A stretch of 64,000 bases of DNA from Thioalkalivibrio thiocyanodenitrificans ARhD 1 (GCF_000378965.1 NZ_KB900536.1:1728052-1792051), one strand, 5' to 3'; counted from the first letter of the stretch, positions 1 to 8,627 are shown. Numbers and translations: made by a program. The notes: generated from the letters alone by a model not told the origin.

Positions 1-43
1 GCGCCTTCAGCCGCCGCTGCAGGAACCAGTTCATCACTGCCAT
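1..43 (-). CDS. Start of an unidentified gene running off the left edge
   Basis: Reading leftwards on the minus strand, an ATG at 43-41 opens a frame coding MAVMNWFLQRRLK before the window ends. A purine-rich GGCGGAAA stretch lies just upstream and could be the ribosome binding site. Only 14 codons are visible, so no product can be named. The frame is divergent from the gene at 204. This may be a real start or chance. Confidence 0.35.
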   Translation of the reverse strand, partial: MAVMNWFLQRRLKA

Positions 44-203
44 GACATTTCCGCCGCCTCTGTCTTGAACCCTAGGACGCAACATGCCGGATGCTTATTC
101 CGACAATTTTCAGATCCGCCCCCGGAGGCAGCCGATCTTGCGGTCTGATCACCCGATCAACGACGAAGACGAACACTGACGGAACACCCGTCGAGGATGC
201 CTC

Positions 204-1652
204 TTGGGCCAGGAAATACACCATACACGCTTTACCGACAGGGACTTCCAGGCATTCCGGGAACGCCTGGAGGAGGAAACCCGTCTGTGCCGGGACCTGG
301 AAGCCGCCGGTCGCTTTGACGACCGCCACCCCGTGGCGGGCTTCGAGATCGAGGCATGGCTGGTGGACGCCCACCGGCAGCCCGCACCGGTCAACGAGGC
401 CTTTCTGCGGGCCTTCGACAACCCGTTGGCCACACCGGAACTGGCCCGCTTCAACGTGGAACTCAACACCGAGGCCCACGGGCTGAGCGGCAGGACGCTG
501 TCGAACCTGCACCGGGAGATGAAGGAAACCTGGACCCGGGCCCGGGTCGCGGCAGGCCAGGCCGGGGCGGAACTGCTGCTCACGGGCATTCTACCCACCC
601 TGCGCCCCGAGCACCTGTGCCTGGAAAACATGTCGAACATGAAGCGTTACCGAGCCCTGAACGAGCAGGTGCTGCGTTCGCGCGAGGGTCGCGCCCTGAA
701 ACTGGACATCGTCGGCCGGGAACACCTGCATCACGAACATCGTGACGTGATGCTGGAAGCGGCCACCACGTCATTCCAGATCCACCTCCAGACACCGATT
801 TCCGTGGCCCACAAGGTCTACAACGCTTCCATACTGGCCAGCGCGCCGGTGGTGGCACTATCGGGCAACTCGCCCTACCTGTTCGGCCGGGACCTGTGGG
901 ACGAAACCCGCATCCCCGTGTTCGAACAGTCGGTGGAGGTGGGCGGTTACCATGGTGCCGCCCGGGGGCCCCTGCGCCGGGTCAGTTTCGGATCGGGATT
1001 CGCGCGAGAGTCCATCCTGGAATGTTTCCAGGAGAACCTGGAACACTTTCCCCCGCTGCTGCCCATCCGCTTCGACGATCCCCCCGAGCGTTTCAGCCAC
1101 CTGCGCCTGCACAACGGCACCATCTGGCGCTGGAACCGCCCGCTGATCGGCTTCGACGACCACGGCCGCCCCCATGTCCGCATCGAACACCGCGTGGTGC
1201 CGGCCGGCCCCACCCTGGCGGACAGCATCGCCACCGCCGCCTTCTACTACGGACTGGTGGAGGAACTGGTGAAAATCCCGGGTGGGCCGGACGGATTGAT
1301 GGATTTCCCCCGGGCGAAGGACAATTTCTACGAGGCGGCACGCCTGGGACTGGATGCCCAGGTGGAATGGCCCGCCGGGGAACGCCGGGCAGTGCGGGAT
1401 CTGGTCCTGGACACACTGCTGCCCGCGGCCGGGGCGGGACTGCTCCGGCTGGGACTGGACGAGACCGATGTGAGCCATTATCTGGGCATCATCGAGGCGC
1501 GGGTCAGGCTGGCGCGGACGGGCGCCGCGTGGGCGCGGCGATTCATGGCGGCACATGATCGGGATGAACGGGCGCTGGTGGATGCCTATCTGTCACACCA
1601 ACTCACCGACCGCCCGGTGCATGAATGGCCAGTGGAGGACGCTTCATGCTGA
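204..1652 (+). CDS. GCS2-type glutamate-cysteine ligase family protein
   Basis: A 482-residue protein of the carboxylate-amine ligase (GCS2/YbdK-like) superfamily, which couples ATP to glutamyl-amide bond formation. Seen: FEIEAWL near residues 47-53, FNVELNTE near 83-90 and TSFQIHLQ near 189-196, all acidic or metal/ATP-site type motifs of this fold. The start is TTG at 204: the frame is closed by TGA at 177-179, there is no in-frame ATG, and GAGGA at 193-197 is well placed. The gene overlaps the next one (an M14 deacylase) by a few bases, so the two are translationally coupled. True gamma-glutamylcysteine synthesis is not proven, because many family members have unknown substrates. The coupled hydrolase suggests the pair makes or remodels a glutamyl or acyl-amino-acid compound (inference). 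Confidence 0.82.
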   Translation: MGQEIHHTRFTDRDFQAFRERLEEETRLCRDLEAAGRFDDRHPVAGFEIEAWLVDAHRQPAPVNEAFLRAFDNPLATPELARFNVELNTEAHGLSGRTLSNLHREMKETWTRARVAAGQAGAELLLTGILPTLRPEHLCLENMSNMKRYRALNEQVLRSREGRALKLDIVGREHLHHEHRDVMLEAATTSFQIHLQTPISVAHKVYNASILASAPVVALSGNSPYLFGRDLWDETRIPVFEQSVEVGGYHGAARGPLRRVSFGSGFARESILECFQENLEHFPPLLPIRFDDPPERFSHLRLHNGTIWRWNRPLIGFDDHGRPHVRIEHRVVPAGPTLADSIATAAFYYGLVEELVKIPGGPDGLMDFPRAKDNFYEAARLGLDAQVEWPAGERRAVRDLVLDTLLPAAGAGLLRLGLDETDVSHYLGIIEARVRLARTGAAWARRFMAAHDRDERALVDAYLSHQLTDRPVHEWPVEDASC

Positions 1653-2653
1653 GGGAATGGGATCACTTGCCCGAGGGCTTTCTCTCCGCACGCCCAGGGG
1701 ATCTGGAGGGGCTGCTGGGCGGCCCGGGCCTGATCCATCTGCCCGGCCGGCGGCCGGAACCTCTGTTTGTCTCGGTCCTGCTGCACGGCAACGAACCCGC
1801 CGGTCTCGAGGCGATACAGGCAGTCCTGCGGGACCCCCCGCCCGGCGGCCTGCCCCGCAGCCTGTCCCTGTTCGTGGGCAACGTCAGCGCCGCCCGGGCG
1901 GGCGCGCGCCGCCTGGACGGTCAGCCCGACTACAACCGGGTCTGGCCGGGCGGCGACGGCGACGACTCTCCGGAGCACCGGCTCATGGCTCGCGTGACGG
2001 AACGCATGCGTGAACTCGCGCCGTTCGCCAGCGTGGACGTGCACAACAACACGGGCCTCAACCCCCACTATGCATGCATCAACCGCCTGGAGAACCGGTT
2101 TCTGCAGCTGGCCACACTGTTCGGCCGCACCGTGGTCTATTTCATTCGCCCCCGGGGGGTGCAGTCCCTGGCCTTCGCGGAATTCTGCCCTGCCGTGACC
2201 CTGGAATGCGGCAAGGCCGACGATGCCCGCGGCGTGGAACATGCCCGGGATTTCATCGCGGCCTGTCTGCAGCTCGCGGAGATTCCGTCTCACCCGGTGG
2301 CACACCATGACATGGACCTGTTCCATACGGTTGCAGTGGTCAAGGTGCCGGAAACCGTGTCTTTCAGCTTTTCGCCCGGTGCCGAAGACCTGACCCTCGA
2401 CCCCGACCTGGACCGCATGAACTTCCGTGAACTGCCCGCCGGCACGGCGCTCGCCAGCGTACGCCCCGGCAGTCCGGTGCTCATCGAGGCCCGCAGCGAA
2501 ACCGGCGAGGACGTGACCGCCGAGTACTTCGCCGTGCACCAGGACCGCCTGGTCCTGCGCCGGCCCATGATGCCCTCGATGCTGACCCTGGACGAACGCG
2601 TGGTGCGCCAGGACTGCCTGTGCTACCTGATGGAGAGAATGGGGATGCAGTGA
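1646..2653 (+). CDS. M14-family zinc deacylase (succinylglutamate desuccinylase/aspartoacylase-like)
   Basis: A 335-residue protein of the AstE/AspA group of zinc carboxypeptidase-fold hydrolases, which remove an acyl group from an N-acyl amino acid. The HGNEPAG motif gives the zinc pair His47-x-x-Glu50, and a second zinc His lies in SVDVHNNTG. The late ECGKAD segment fits the catalytic-side loop of the family. The start was set at ATG 1646 because GGAGGA sits about 7 nt upstream. An earlier in-frame ATG at 1625 lacks such a site. It overlaps the end of the GCS2-like gene, giving a two-gene operon. The substrate is unknown; arginine-succinyl pathway neighbours are absent, so astE is not assigned. 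Confidence 0.8.
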   Translation: MLREWDHLPEGFLSARPGDLEGLLGGPGLIHLPGRRPEPLFVSVLLHGNEPAGLEAIQAVLRDPPPGGLPRSLSLFVGNVSAARAGARRLDGQPDYNRVWPGGDGDDSPEHRLMARVTERMRELAPFASVDVHNNTGLNPHYACINRLENRFLQLATLFGRTVVYFIRPRGVQSLAFAEFCPAVTLECGKADDARGVEHARDFIAACLQLAEIPSHPVAHHDMDLFHTVAVVKVPETVSFSFSPGAEDLTLDPDLDRMNFRELPAGTALASVRPGSPVLIEARSETGEDVTAEYFAVHQDRLVLRRPMMPSMLTLDERVVRQDCLCYLMERMGMQ

Positions 2654-2945
2654 GAAGGGTGAATTGGGAAGTGGGAAGTTAAGGCCGTTCCATTTCCCAG
2701 TTCCCAGTTCACCCTTCTCACTTCCCCGATCTCAGTAGGTGGAAGAATGAAGGATGAATACGGCGGCTAATCCGTATGATGGGTCAAGCGCAGCGGACCC
2801 ATGCGGTCGCCGTGGTGACAAGTTACAGACTCCCAGCAACACACTCTTGCGGGAAGCATCCCGGGCCCGGCAACTCGTTTGCAGGGGCCGGCCAAAAAGG
2901 CCCGGGTCTTATTCATCCTTCATCCTTCCGCCTTCATCCGTGTCT
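2654..2945. repeat. Two nested inverted heptamer-word repeats between genes
   Basis: Just after the M14 gene, 2654-2683 carries GGGAAGT-type words, and 2690-2725 carries the complementary ACTTCCC/AGTTCCC words. Further out, GAATGAAGGATGAATA at 2744-2759 faces TTCATCCTTCATCC at 2915-2928. Both pairs are built from 7-nt units in opposite orientation and could fold into hairpins between the convergent genes. The right arm encodes the last residues of the lipoprotein gene on the other strand. No protein-coding signal is visible in 2654-2908. Confidence 0.65.
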
Positions 2946-3511
2946 TCAACCCGCCACCCCGCCCAGATGGGCCGCCGGTTCACGCCCGCCCCGAGTTCGA
3001 TGAGCCAGTCGGCGATGACGGCATTGGAATTGTGGCGCAGCGTATAGGGTTTCGGATGGGCCACGAAGCTCAGGTCCACCTCGGGGGACTCAAGGACCAG
3101 ACCCGTTTCAAACCACGCATCCAGTTGCATGCGCAAGGTCTCCGCCCGCACGGCCTCCACGCTGAGCGCATGGATCTCCTGCACGCGCACCCGCACCTGC
3201 GCGAGCACCGCCTCCTCCGTGGCCGGGCCCGGGAGCTGCCGCCGCCCCAGGGCCGATTCCGTAGGCCAGAGAACGGCCGCCAGCGCCCGCCCGATGCCGG
3301 TCTCGCGCTCGGCGTAGAAGCGCCAGTCCCCATAGGCGTAGCGAACCGACGTTCCGTCCGGTACCGGGAGCACCAGGCTGGTGTGCCTCCCGTGATCCAG
3401 CAGGAACACAGGCACAGGATCCGCGGGGGACTCCGGCGGAATCACCACGGTCGTACCGCATCCGGCGAGCCACAGAACCACCAGGATCACCAGAGCGTAG
3501 CGGCCGGGCAT
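2909..3511 (-). CDS. DUF2459-like lipoprotein
   Basis: A predicted lipoprotein of about 200 residues. The N-terminus MPGRYALVILVVLWLAGCG is a signal peptide with an LAGC lipobox, so the mature protein would be membrane anchored in the periplasm. The segment HGRHTSLVLP followed by YAYGDWRFYAE resembles the DUF2459 family, often seen as a conserved lipoprotein of unknown function; that assignment is from memory and moderate. The start was placed at ATG 3511, giving a compact signal peptide. An upstream in-frame ATG at 3559 would add 16 residues that are partly repeat-encoded. The C-terminal EGGRMKDE is encoded by TTCATCC heptamer repeats, so the repeat has invaded the 3' end. Confidence 0.7.
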   Translation of the reverse strand: MPGRYALVILVVLWLAGCGTTVVIPPESPADPVPVFLLDHGRHTSLVLPVPDGTSVRYAYGDWRFYAERETGIGRALAAVLWPTESALGRRQLPGPATEEAVLAQVRVRVQEIHALSVEAVRAETLRMQLDAWFETGLVLESPEVDLSFVAHPKPYTLRHNSNAVIADWLIELGAGVNRRPIWAGWRVEDTDEGGRMKDE

Positions 3512-3564
3512 GGGGCGCCGGACCGTCGGCAGGAAGGTGCTATGCGGGATGAAGGCCATGTGCC

Positions 3565-3699
3565 GTTGTCAGTTGTCAGTTGTCAGTTGTCAGTTGTCAG
3601 TTGTCAGTTGTCAGTTGTCAGTTGTCAGTTGTCAGTTGTCAGTTGTCAGTTGTCAGTTGTCAGTTGTCAGTTGTCAGTTGTCAGTTGTCAGTTGTCAGT
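3565..3699 (+). repeat. Perfect 7-bp tandem array (TCAGTTG, about 19 copies)
   Basis: About 19 essentially perfect head-to-tail copies of TCAGTTG span 135 bp, with no spacers. A short complementary remnant (CAACTGACAACCGACC) lies at about 3739-3754. Because 7 is not a multiple of 3, every frame stays open and reads QLSVVSC repeatedly, which creates spurious ORFs. The perfect homogeneity suggests recent slippage expansion, so copy number should vary between strains. Confidence 0.95.
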
Positions 3700-3765
3700 A
3701 GCGTGATCCTGCCAGCGGGGGTGTCAAGCGGTTTTCTGCAACTGACAACCGACCATTACCTGCCA

Positions 3766-4863
3766 TCAAAACAGATCCATCTGCCCGTCTCTCGACGACT
3801 TGCGGGGCGGCGTGAATCGGCCCGTGTCCAACGCCGGCATCCGGTCGGCGAGCCCCGCCCGGCGCCGGGCGAGCCGGAATCGCTGGCGCAGCAGTTGCGC
3901 ATAGGGACCGTCTCCGGTCATGCGCTTGCCGAAACGGGCATCGTAGAGTCGGCCGCCGTGGCTGTCGCGAAGGCGGGAGAGCACATGTCCGGCCCTGAGG
4001 GGCTCGTGGGTGCGCAGCCACGACTCGAAGATCGGAGCCACCTCCCCGGGCAGGCGCAGCAGGACATAGCCCGCTGCCACTGCACCGGCCCCGGCGCCGG
4101 CCTGCAGCAGGTCCTCGGTTTCCGCATCCGTAAGCACTGGAATGAGCGGCGCCACCAGCAGGCTCACGGGGACGCCCGCGTCGGTCAGCCGTCGAATGGT
4201 CTCGATCCGGCGCTGCGGGGCCGCCGCCCGGGGCTCCATGCGTCGGGCCAGTCCCCGATCCAGTGTGGTGACGGATACCGCCACCTGGGCCAGTCCAGCC
4301 TGCGCCATGGGGGCCAGCAGGTCCAGGTCCCGCTCCACCAGGGAGGACTTGGTGACGATGGTGACCGGATGATGCGTCTCGTGGAGCACCTCCAGGAGTT
4401 CGCGCGTAATGCGCAGGCGCCTTTCCAGCGGCTGGTAGGCGTCGGTGTTGATGCCGAGTGCGATGGGGCGGCACACATACCCCGGCCCGGCCAACTCCTC
4501 GCGCAGGCGTGCCGCGGCCCCCGCCTTGGCAAACAGTTGTGTCTCGAAATCGAGCCCCGGGGAAAGCCCCATGTAGGCATGGGTCGGGCGGGCGAAACAG
4601 TACGCGCAGCCATGCTCGCAGCCCCGGTAGGGATTGATGGACAGTTCGAAGGGGACATCCGGCGAGTGGTTGCCGGAGATGACGCTGCGCGCGCGCTCCA
4701 TGGTCACCCGGGTGCGCACGGGCGGGGCGTCCGCGTCGTCCCGGCGCCAGCCGTCGTCCACGGGTTCGCTGTGCGTGGACTCGTAACGGGCGAACGGCCG
4801 AATAGTGGCGCCACGGCCGCGAACCGCCCGGTCTGCGCTGGTCGGCCGGTGGTCGCCGCTCAC
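3766..4863 (-). CDS. PA0069-type radical SAM protein (SplB-like)
   Basis: A 365-residue radical S-adenosylmethionine enzyme. The cluster-binding motif is visible as GCEHGCAYC (Cys-x3-Cys-x2-Cys) around residue 80, preceded by SINPYRGC, the signature of the SplB-like group named after Pseudomonas PA0069. Downstream come ALGINTDAYQPLE and VTIVTKSSL, typical of this group's barrel. The reaction is unknown; DNA photoproduct repair is the activity of the distant relative SplB. Its start overlaps the stop of the isoaspartyl peptidase gene by 4 nt (ATGA), so the two form an operon. The C-terminus QMDLF is usual for the family. Confidence 0.88.
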   Translation of the reverse strand: MSGDHRPTSADRAVRGRGATIRPFARYESTHSEPVDDGWRRDDADAPPVRTRVTMERARSVISGNHSPDVPFELSINPYRGCEHGCAYCFARPTHAYMGLSPGLDFETQLFAKAGAAARLREELAGPGYVCRPIALGINTDAYQPLERRLRITRELLEVLHETHHPVTIVTKSSLVERDLDLLAPMAQAGLAQVAVSVTTLDRGLARRMEPRAAAPQRRIETIRRLTDAGVPVSLLVAPLIPVLTDAETEDLLQAGAGAGAVAAGYVLLRLPGEVAPIFESWLRTHEPLRAGHVLSRLRDSHGGRLYDARFGKRMTGDGPYAQLLRQRFRLARRRAGLADRMPALDTGRFTPPRKSSRDGQMDLF

Positions 4864-5720
4864 AGGCCGCGGCTCACACGGCCGTCACCCCGGCCGTCGA
4901 TGCGACAGAACGCCATGTGGGGCGCGTTGTGCACGACCGCGCTCTCGCCCCGGGGATCCAGCAGGATCAGGCCCGCCTCGGCGCCGGTATGTCGGGCGAG
5001 CCAGCGCAGGGCCTGATCCGCCGCCTGACGGGGGCCCGCCGCCGGCGACAGGCAGGACAGGGCGCGCAGCGCCAGCCCGGCACGCATGATGGCCTCGCCG
5101 CGGCCCGTGCAGGAGACCGCGCCCCGCTCGTCCGCATACGTGCCGCAACCGATGAGCGCTGAGTCCCCCACGCGGCCCGGCGGTTTGCCGAACACCCCGC
5201 CGGTGGAGGTGGCCGCCGCCAGCCGCCCGAGCTCGTCCAGCGCCACACACCCCACAGTCTCGTGGGCGTCCTGCCAACGGGCCCGCTGGCGGTCCGTGAC
5301 GTGGCTGTCCGGGTCCACGGCCTCGAGGCCCTGTTCCCTGGCGAAGTCCTCGGCGGCGGGTCCCACCCGAAGGACGGTCTCGCCCTGGTCCAGGATCAGG
5401 CGTGCCAGCTGCACCGGGTTGCGCACCGTGGAGACGGCACCCACCGCGCCGGCAGCGAGCCCCGAACCCTCCATGATGGAGGCATCCATCTCCACGCGGC
5501 CCCGCGCGTTGAGCACCGAGCCGGTGCCCGCATTGAACCGGGGATCGTCCTCCAGGACCATCACGGCCACCTGCACCGCGTCCAGGGCACTGCCCCCGTC
5601 ACGCAGGACCATCCACCCCCGGCGGGCGGCCGCCTCGCAGCCCGCCAGCACATCCTCGTGTTCGGCCTCCGGATGGCGGCCCGCGCCGCCGTGGACGATC
5701 AGCACGGGCGCAGTCTGCAT
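4860..5720 (-). CDS. iaaA: Isoaspartyl peptidase / plant-type L-asparaginase
   Basis: A 286-residue Ntn-hydrolase precursor that cuts itself into two chains and then hydrolyses isoaspartyl dipeptides and asparagine. Seen: N-terminal VHGGAGRH, FNAGTGSVLN, and the autocleavage site HETVGCVALD, with the Thr as the new N-terminal nucleophile. TSTGG follows downstream. The residue before the ET pair differs from the GTVG of many homologues, which is within family variation. It lies upstream of, and overlaps, the radical SAM gene on the same strand. The symbol follows the E. coli orthologue type and is used by analogy. Confidence 0.87.
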   Translation of the reverse strand: MQTAPVLIVHGGAGRHPEAEHEDVLAGCEAAARRGWMVLRDGGSALDAVQVAVMVLEDDPRFNAGTGSVLNARGRVEMDASIMEGSGLAAGAVGAVSTVRNPVQLARLILDQGETVLRVGPAAEDFAREQGLEAVDPDSHVTDRQRARWQDAHETVGCVALDELGRLAAATSTGGVFGKPPGRVGDSALIGCGTYADERGAVSCTGRGEAIMRAGLALRALSCLSPAAGPRQAADQALRWLARHTGAEAGLILLDPRGESAVVHNAPHMAFCRIDGRGDGRVSRGL

Positions 5721-5776
5721 CGCTCACCCACCCCCGCTTTTCGGCGCCGTTGCGCCCGCGGTCACACGGCACGACC

Positions 5777-6148
5777 TCATCGGCGTGTCTCCATGCGCAC
5801 ACACAGCGCCTCGAAATAACCGGACTCGGCCATGAGGTTTACGTGGGTGCCGCTGCGGCTCAGGCGTTCGAGCAGCAGGCGCAGCCGGCGGGCGTGACTG
5901 GCACGGACGGCCTCGTCGTGCGCCGCTCGCAGCAGATCCTCAGCCTCACGGATCCCGCCGCGCAGGCGCAGTTCGTCCGGCAGGTAGCCGGCATTCTTCA
6001 ACAGCCGATGGGCGGTTCGCAGTGTCTCGGGCACCAGCGGATCGTCGTCCGGCGGCAGGGGCCGCCCCGCCCCGGGCAGATCATCCATCTCACCGCGGGC
6101 GGTGGCCTGCGCCACCCGCGCCTCCACCAGTTGATCAATCAGCCACAC
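5777..6148 (-). CDS. DUF1992 (DnaJC28-like) small protein
   Basis: A protein of about 123 residues carrying the DUF1992 domain found in DnaJ homologue C28. Typical features are WLIDQLVEARV, an acidic DDLPGAGRPLPPDDDP stretch and AHRLLKNAGYLPDE. It is probably cytosolic; its role is unknown. Two GTG starts compete. GTG at 6148 is preferred because GGGAG at 6160-6156 is 7 nt upstream and the protein then begins M-W-L-I-D as in relatives. GTG at 6154 would add two residues. It sits upstream of the asparaginase on the same strand with a short gap. Confidence 0.8.
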   Translation of the reverse strand: MWLIDQLVEARVAQATARGEMDDLPGAGRPLPPDDDPLVPETLRTAHRLLKNAGYLPDELRLRGGIREAEDLLRAAHDEAVRASHARRLRLLLERLSRSGTHVNLMAESGYFEALCVRMETRR

Positions 6149-6242
6149 CCGCACACTCCCGCCATGCTTCTGGCTTCATCGCTGTTCGTGGGCGCCGGGC
6201 AGGCCGTATCCGGGCCACAACCGACCCCGAGTCGTTCATCCT

Positions 6243-6470
6243 TCATCCTTGGCCTCGTGCATTCCCTTCCACCTTCTCCAGCACCTGGCTGATCACGTCG
6301 CCCCGGCGGTAGTAGGGGGGCGGATGCTGCATCTCCTCGAACGCCCGATCTCGGGCTTCGGCGGATTCGAACCAGCGGTACTGCTCCCAGCCGTCACCCA
6401 GCAGGTGCGGGGCGCGCATGGGATCGCCTTCGGGCAGGGTGATGCGAATGCCGTAGCGTTTCATGGTCAC
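6243..6470 (-). CDS. Small conserved protein, function unknown
   Basis: A 75-residue protein beginning MTMKRYGIRITLPEGDP and ending with RRGDVISQVLEKVEG. I recognise the pattern as a short conserved gammaproteobacterial family without known function (moderate recall). It has no signal peptide or membrane segment and contains aromatic/charged motifs such as WEQYRWFESAEARD. The start is GTG 6470, with GGAG about 6 nt upstream. ATG two codons later is possible. TTCATCC repeat words lie just past its stop. Confidence 0.62.
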   Translation of the reverse strand: MTMKRYGIRITLPEGDPMRAPHLLGDGWEQYRWFESAEARDRAFEEMQHPPPYYRRGDVISQVLEKVEGNARGQG

Positions 6471-6841
6471 TGAGATCTCCGGGTTCCGGTGGCGTCATTA
6501 TAGGCGTTCACGCCGCCGGGCAAAGCCGGGGGGATCATGAAGGGATTATTGGCCACAGAGGGCACAGAGGGCACAGAGGAAAGAGAATGCGAGCAACACG
6601 CCCGGAATGGGCCATCCGCACGATCGGGATCCAGAGTGCGCTTCAGACCTTCCCTCTGTGTCCTCTGTGATCTCTGTGGCAAGAAAAGATCCATCCAGGC
6701 ACAGACGGCAAGACCAGTCTCTGAACTACGGGTGCCACCAAACATGCCACTTAATGAATTGTTTTCAAACAGGTAATGTATATTCGATATTCTTGATACC
6801 CCCAATGTTACCCCCTGCATCCGATCGTACCTAAGCGGTAA
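6471..6841. repeat. Intergenic stretch with inverted 9-bp-word repeat
   Basis: The gap holds an inverted repeat made of 9-nt words. Three GGCACAGAG-type copies (6551-6580) face three TCTCTGTGG/CCTCTGTGT copies (6653-6680). This is the same architecture as the heptamer elements elsewhere but with a longer period. The 6690-6840 part is AT-rich, unlike the rest of the island. No gene could be supported here. Confidence 0.6.
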
Positions 6842-7252
6842 TTGGTCATGGTAATCAGAGTTGCATCACCGCTTTTTACCACCACTGCTTCTACCTCGTC
6901 CTATTGCTGTGCGGCTGCCTTGGAGCATTCGGGGCTCAGGTACGTCCATATGGTGGGACTCGGCTGCCCCAAGCCGATCCGCGACCAACACCGGCGGGAC
7001 GGAGACTGGGTGCGCTATACAAGTGGGTATCTGAAACACCTGAAAGGCCAGGATACTGCCATCGCCCGATTGGCGGATTTTGCCGCATCCTCCAACTGCG
7101 CCCTTATGTGTTATGAGGCCGACCACAACGACTGCCACCGTTCCATGGTCGCGCACGCGTTGGCCCGGCGCTCGAGCACCGGGATCAAGCACATCCGGGC
7201 GTCGGGCGTCAAAACAGGGTGTGCTGCCCCCCGTCGTGTGGCGTGCGCATAG
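6842..7252 (+). pseudogene. N-terminally truncated DUF488 protein remnant
   Basis: The C-terminal two thirds are convincing DUF488: LRYVHMVGLGCPKPIRDQ, then CALMCYEADHNDCHRS near the end, including the conserved Cys-Tyr-Glu and CHR motifs. The expected N-terminal part (a Thr-Ile-Gly type strand plus the first conserved arginine) is missing and replaced by an unrelated, serine/threonine-rich stretch. The gene is therefore probably decayed. It lies about 60 bp from the IS256 element, in an accessory region. An intact short variant is less likely but not excluded. Confidence 0.55.
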
Positions 7253-7314
7253 GCGGATAGATCAGGCTGACGATTAACCACTGATCCTGGAATCGATGCT
7301 GGTGCCTCATGAGG

Positions 7315-8627
7315 GGGACTGTAATTAAATCTGTGTAACTGCTTGTTTCTGTTTATGGTAGCTGAAACGGGAGGCAAGCAGATGCAAGAACAAGAGAAGA
7401 AGGAGTTGGCGGCGCGCCTGGCCAAGGGGATCAAGACGGAGAAGGATCTCAGTGATTTCAGCGCTGAGCTGATGAAGCTGGTGGTGGAAACCGCGCTGGG
7501 CGCGGAGATGGAGGCGCACCTGGGCTATGCCAAGCACGACCCGGCTGGGCACCACAGCGGCAACAGTCGCAACGGATTCAGCCGCAAGACGCTCAAGGGC
7601 AGTCACGGGGAGGTCGAGATTGCCACGCCCCGGGATCGCAACGGCAGCTTCGAGCCGCGGCTGGTGGGCAAGGGCCAGACGCGGCTGACACAGTTTGATG
7701 ATCAGATCCTGGCGCTCTATGCCCGGGGCATGAGCACGCGCGACATTGTCTCGGCCTTTGAGCAGATGTACGGGGCGCAAGTGTCTGCGAACCTGGTCTC
7801 GCGGGTCACCGAGGCGGTGATCGAGCAGGTTGAGGCCTGGCAGAACCGGGTGCTCGACGAGGTCTATCCCATTGTTTTTCTGGATTGTGTGGTGCTCAAG
7901 GTGCGCCAGGACCGGCGCATGGTGAATAAATCGATGTACCTGGCGCTGGGCATCAACACCGAGGGCGAGAAGGAGTTGCTGGGGCTGTGGCTGGCCGAAA
8001 CCGAGGGGGCGAAGTTCTGGCTCTCGGTGCTCACCGAGCTTCAGAACCGGGGGGTCAAGGAGATCTTCATCGCCTGCGTGGACGGGCTGAGCGGCTTCCC
8101 CGATGCCATCGAGGCGGCCTTCCCCCATGCGCGGGTGCAGCTGTGCATGGTGCACATGGTGAGAAACAGCGTGCGCTACGTCTCCTGGAAGGAGCGCAAG
8201 GCGGTGTGCCGGGACCTGCGCCAGATCTACCACAGCGCGAGCGCCGAGCAGGCCGAGGCGCAGCTTGCTGCCTTTGAGGCCGTCTGGGGCGAGCGCTATC
8301 CCAGCATTGGGCCGATCTGGCGCCGGCACTGGGCACAGGTGATCCCGCTGTTTGATTATCCGCCCGAGATCCGCAAGGTGACCTACACCACCAACGCCAT
8401 CGAATCGCTCAACAGCGTCATCCGCAAGGCCACCAAGAACCGGCGTGTCTTCCCCAGCGATGCCTCGGCGATGAAGGTGGTATTCTTGGCCGTGCAGAGC
8501 GCCTCAAAGCGCTGGACCCGGCCCATCCAGAACTGGAAGGCCGCCATGCATCGATTCGAAATCGAACATGGCGAGCGAATCCGGGCCACTCAGGGATAGG
8601 CAGTTACACAAAAAGAATTACAGACTC
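7315..8627 (+). mobile_element. IS256-family insertion sequence, complete, 1313 bp
   Basis: The ends are inverted repeats. The left tip is GGGACTGTAATT followed by GTGTAACTGC a few bases inside. The right tip, read inwards, is GAGTCTGTAATT, then GTGTAACTGC. The flanks TCATGAGG (7307-7314 and 8628-8635) form a perfect 8-bp target duplication, which fits the 8-9 bp of this family. The transposase gene fills the element and is intact, so the copy looks recent and potentially active. Confidence 0.93.
7382..8599 (+). CDS. IS256-family transposase
   Basis: A 405-residue Mutator-type (IS256) DDE transposase. The catalytic acids fall in FLDCVVLKVR, IACVDGLSGFPDAI and TTNAIESLNSVIRK, the last being the family's signature helix. 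A conserved C-x2-H follows in QLCMVHMVRNSVRY. ATG 7382 is chosen because GGGAGG lies 7 nt upstream. An in-frame TTG at 7343 would extend into the terminal repeat region. The frame has no stops or gaps, so it appears functional. Confidence 0.95.
   Translation: MQEQEKKELAARLAKGIKTEKDLSDFSAELMKLVVETALGAEMEAHLGYAKHDPAGHHSGNSRNGFSRKTLKGSHGEVEIATPRDRNGSFEPRLVGKGQTRLTQFDDQILALYARGMSTRDIVSAFEQMYGAQVSANLVSRVTEAVIEQVEAWQNRVLDEVYPIVFLDCVVLKVRQDRRMVNKSMYLALGINTEGEKELLGLWLAETEGAKFWLSVLTELQNRGVKEIFIACVDGLSGFPDAIEAAFPHARVQLCMVHMVRNSVRYVSWKERKAVCRDLRQIYHSASAEQAEAQLAAFEAVWGERYPSIGPIWRRHWAQVIPLFDYPPEIRKVTYTTNAIESLNSVIRKATKNRRVFPSDASAMKVVFLAVQSASKRWTRPIQNWKAAMHRFEIEHGERIRATQG

Noticed and set aside
3565-3699. 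CRISPR array
   Set aside because: The repeat unit is only 7 bp, there are no spacers, and no cas gene is nearby. The same applies to the other heptamer arrays.
3580-5016. 478-codon frame starting inside the TCAGTTG array
   Set aside because: A 7-nt repeat without stops is open in all frames, so the N-terminus is an artefact; the rest is antisense to the radical SAM gene.
6467-6820. 117-codon minus-strand frame between two genes
   Set aside because: It runs through the 9-nt repeat, lacks a ribosome binding site and resembles no family.
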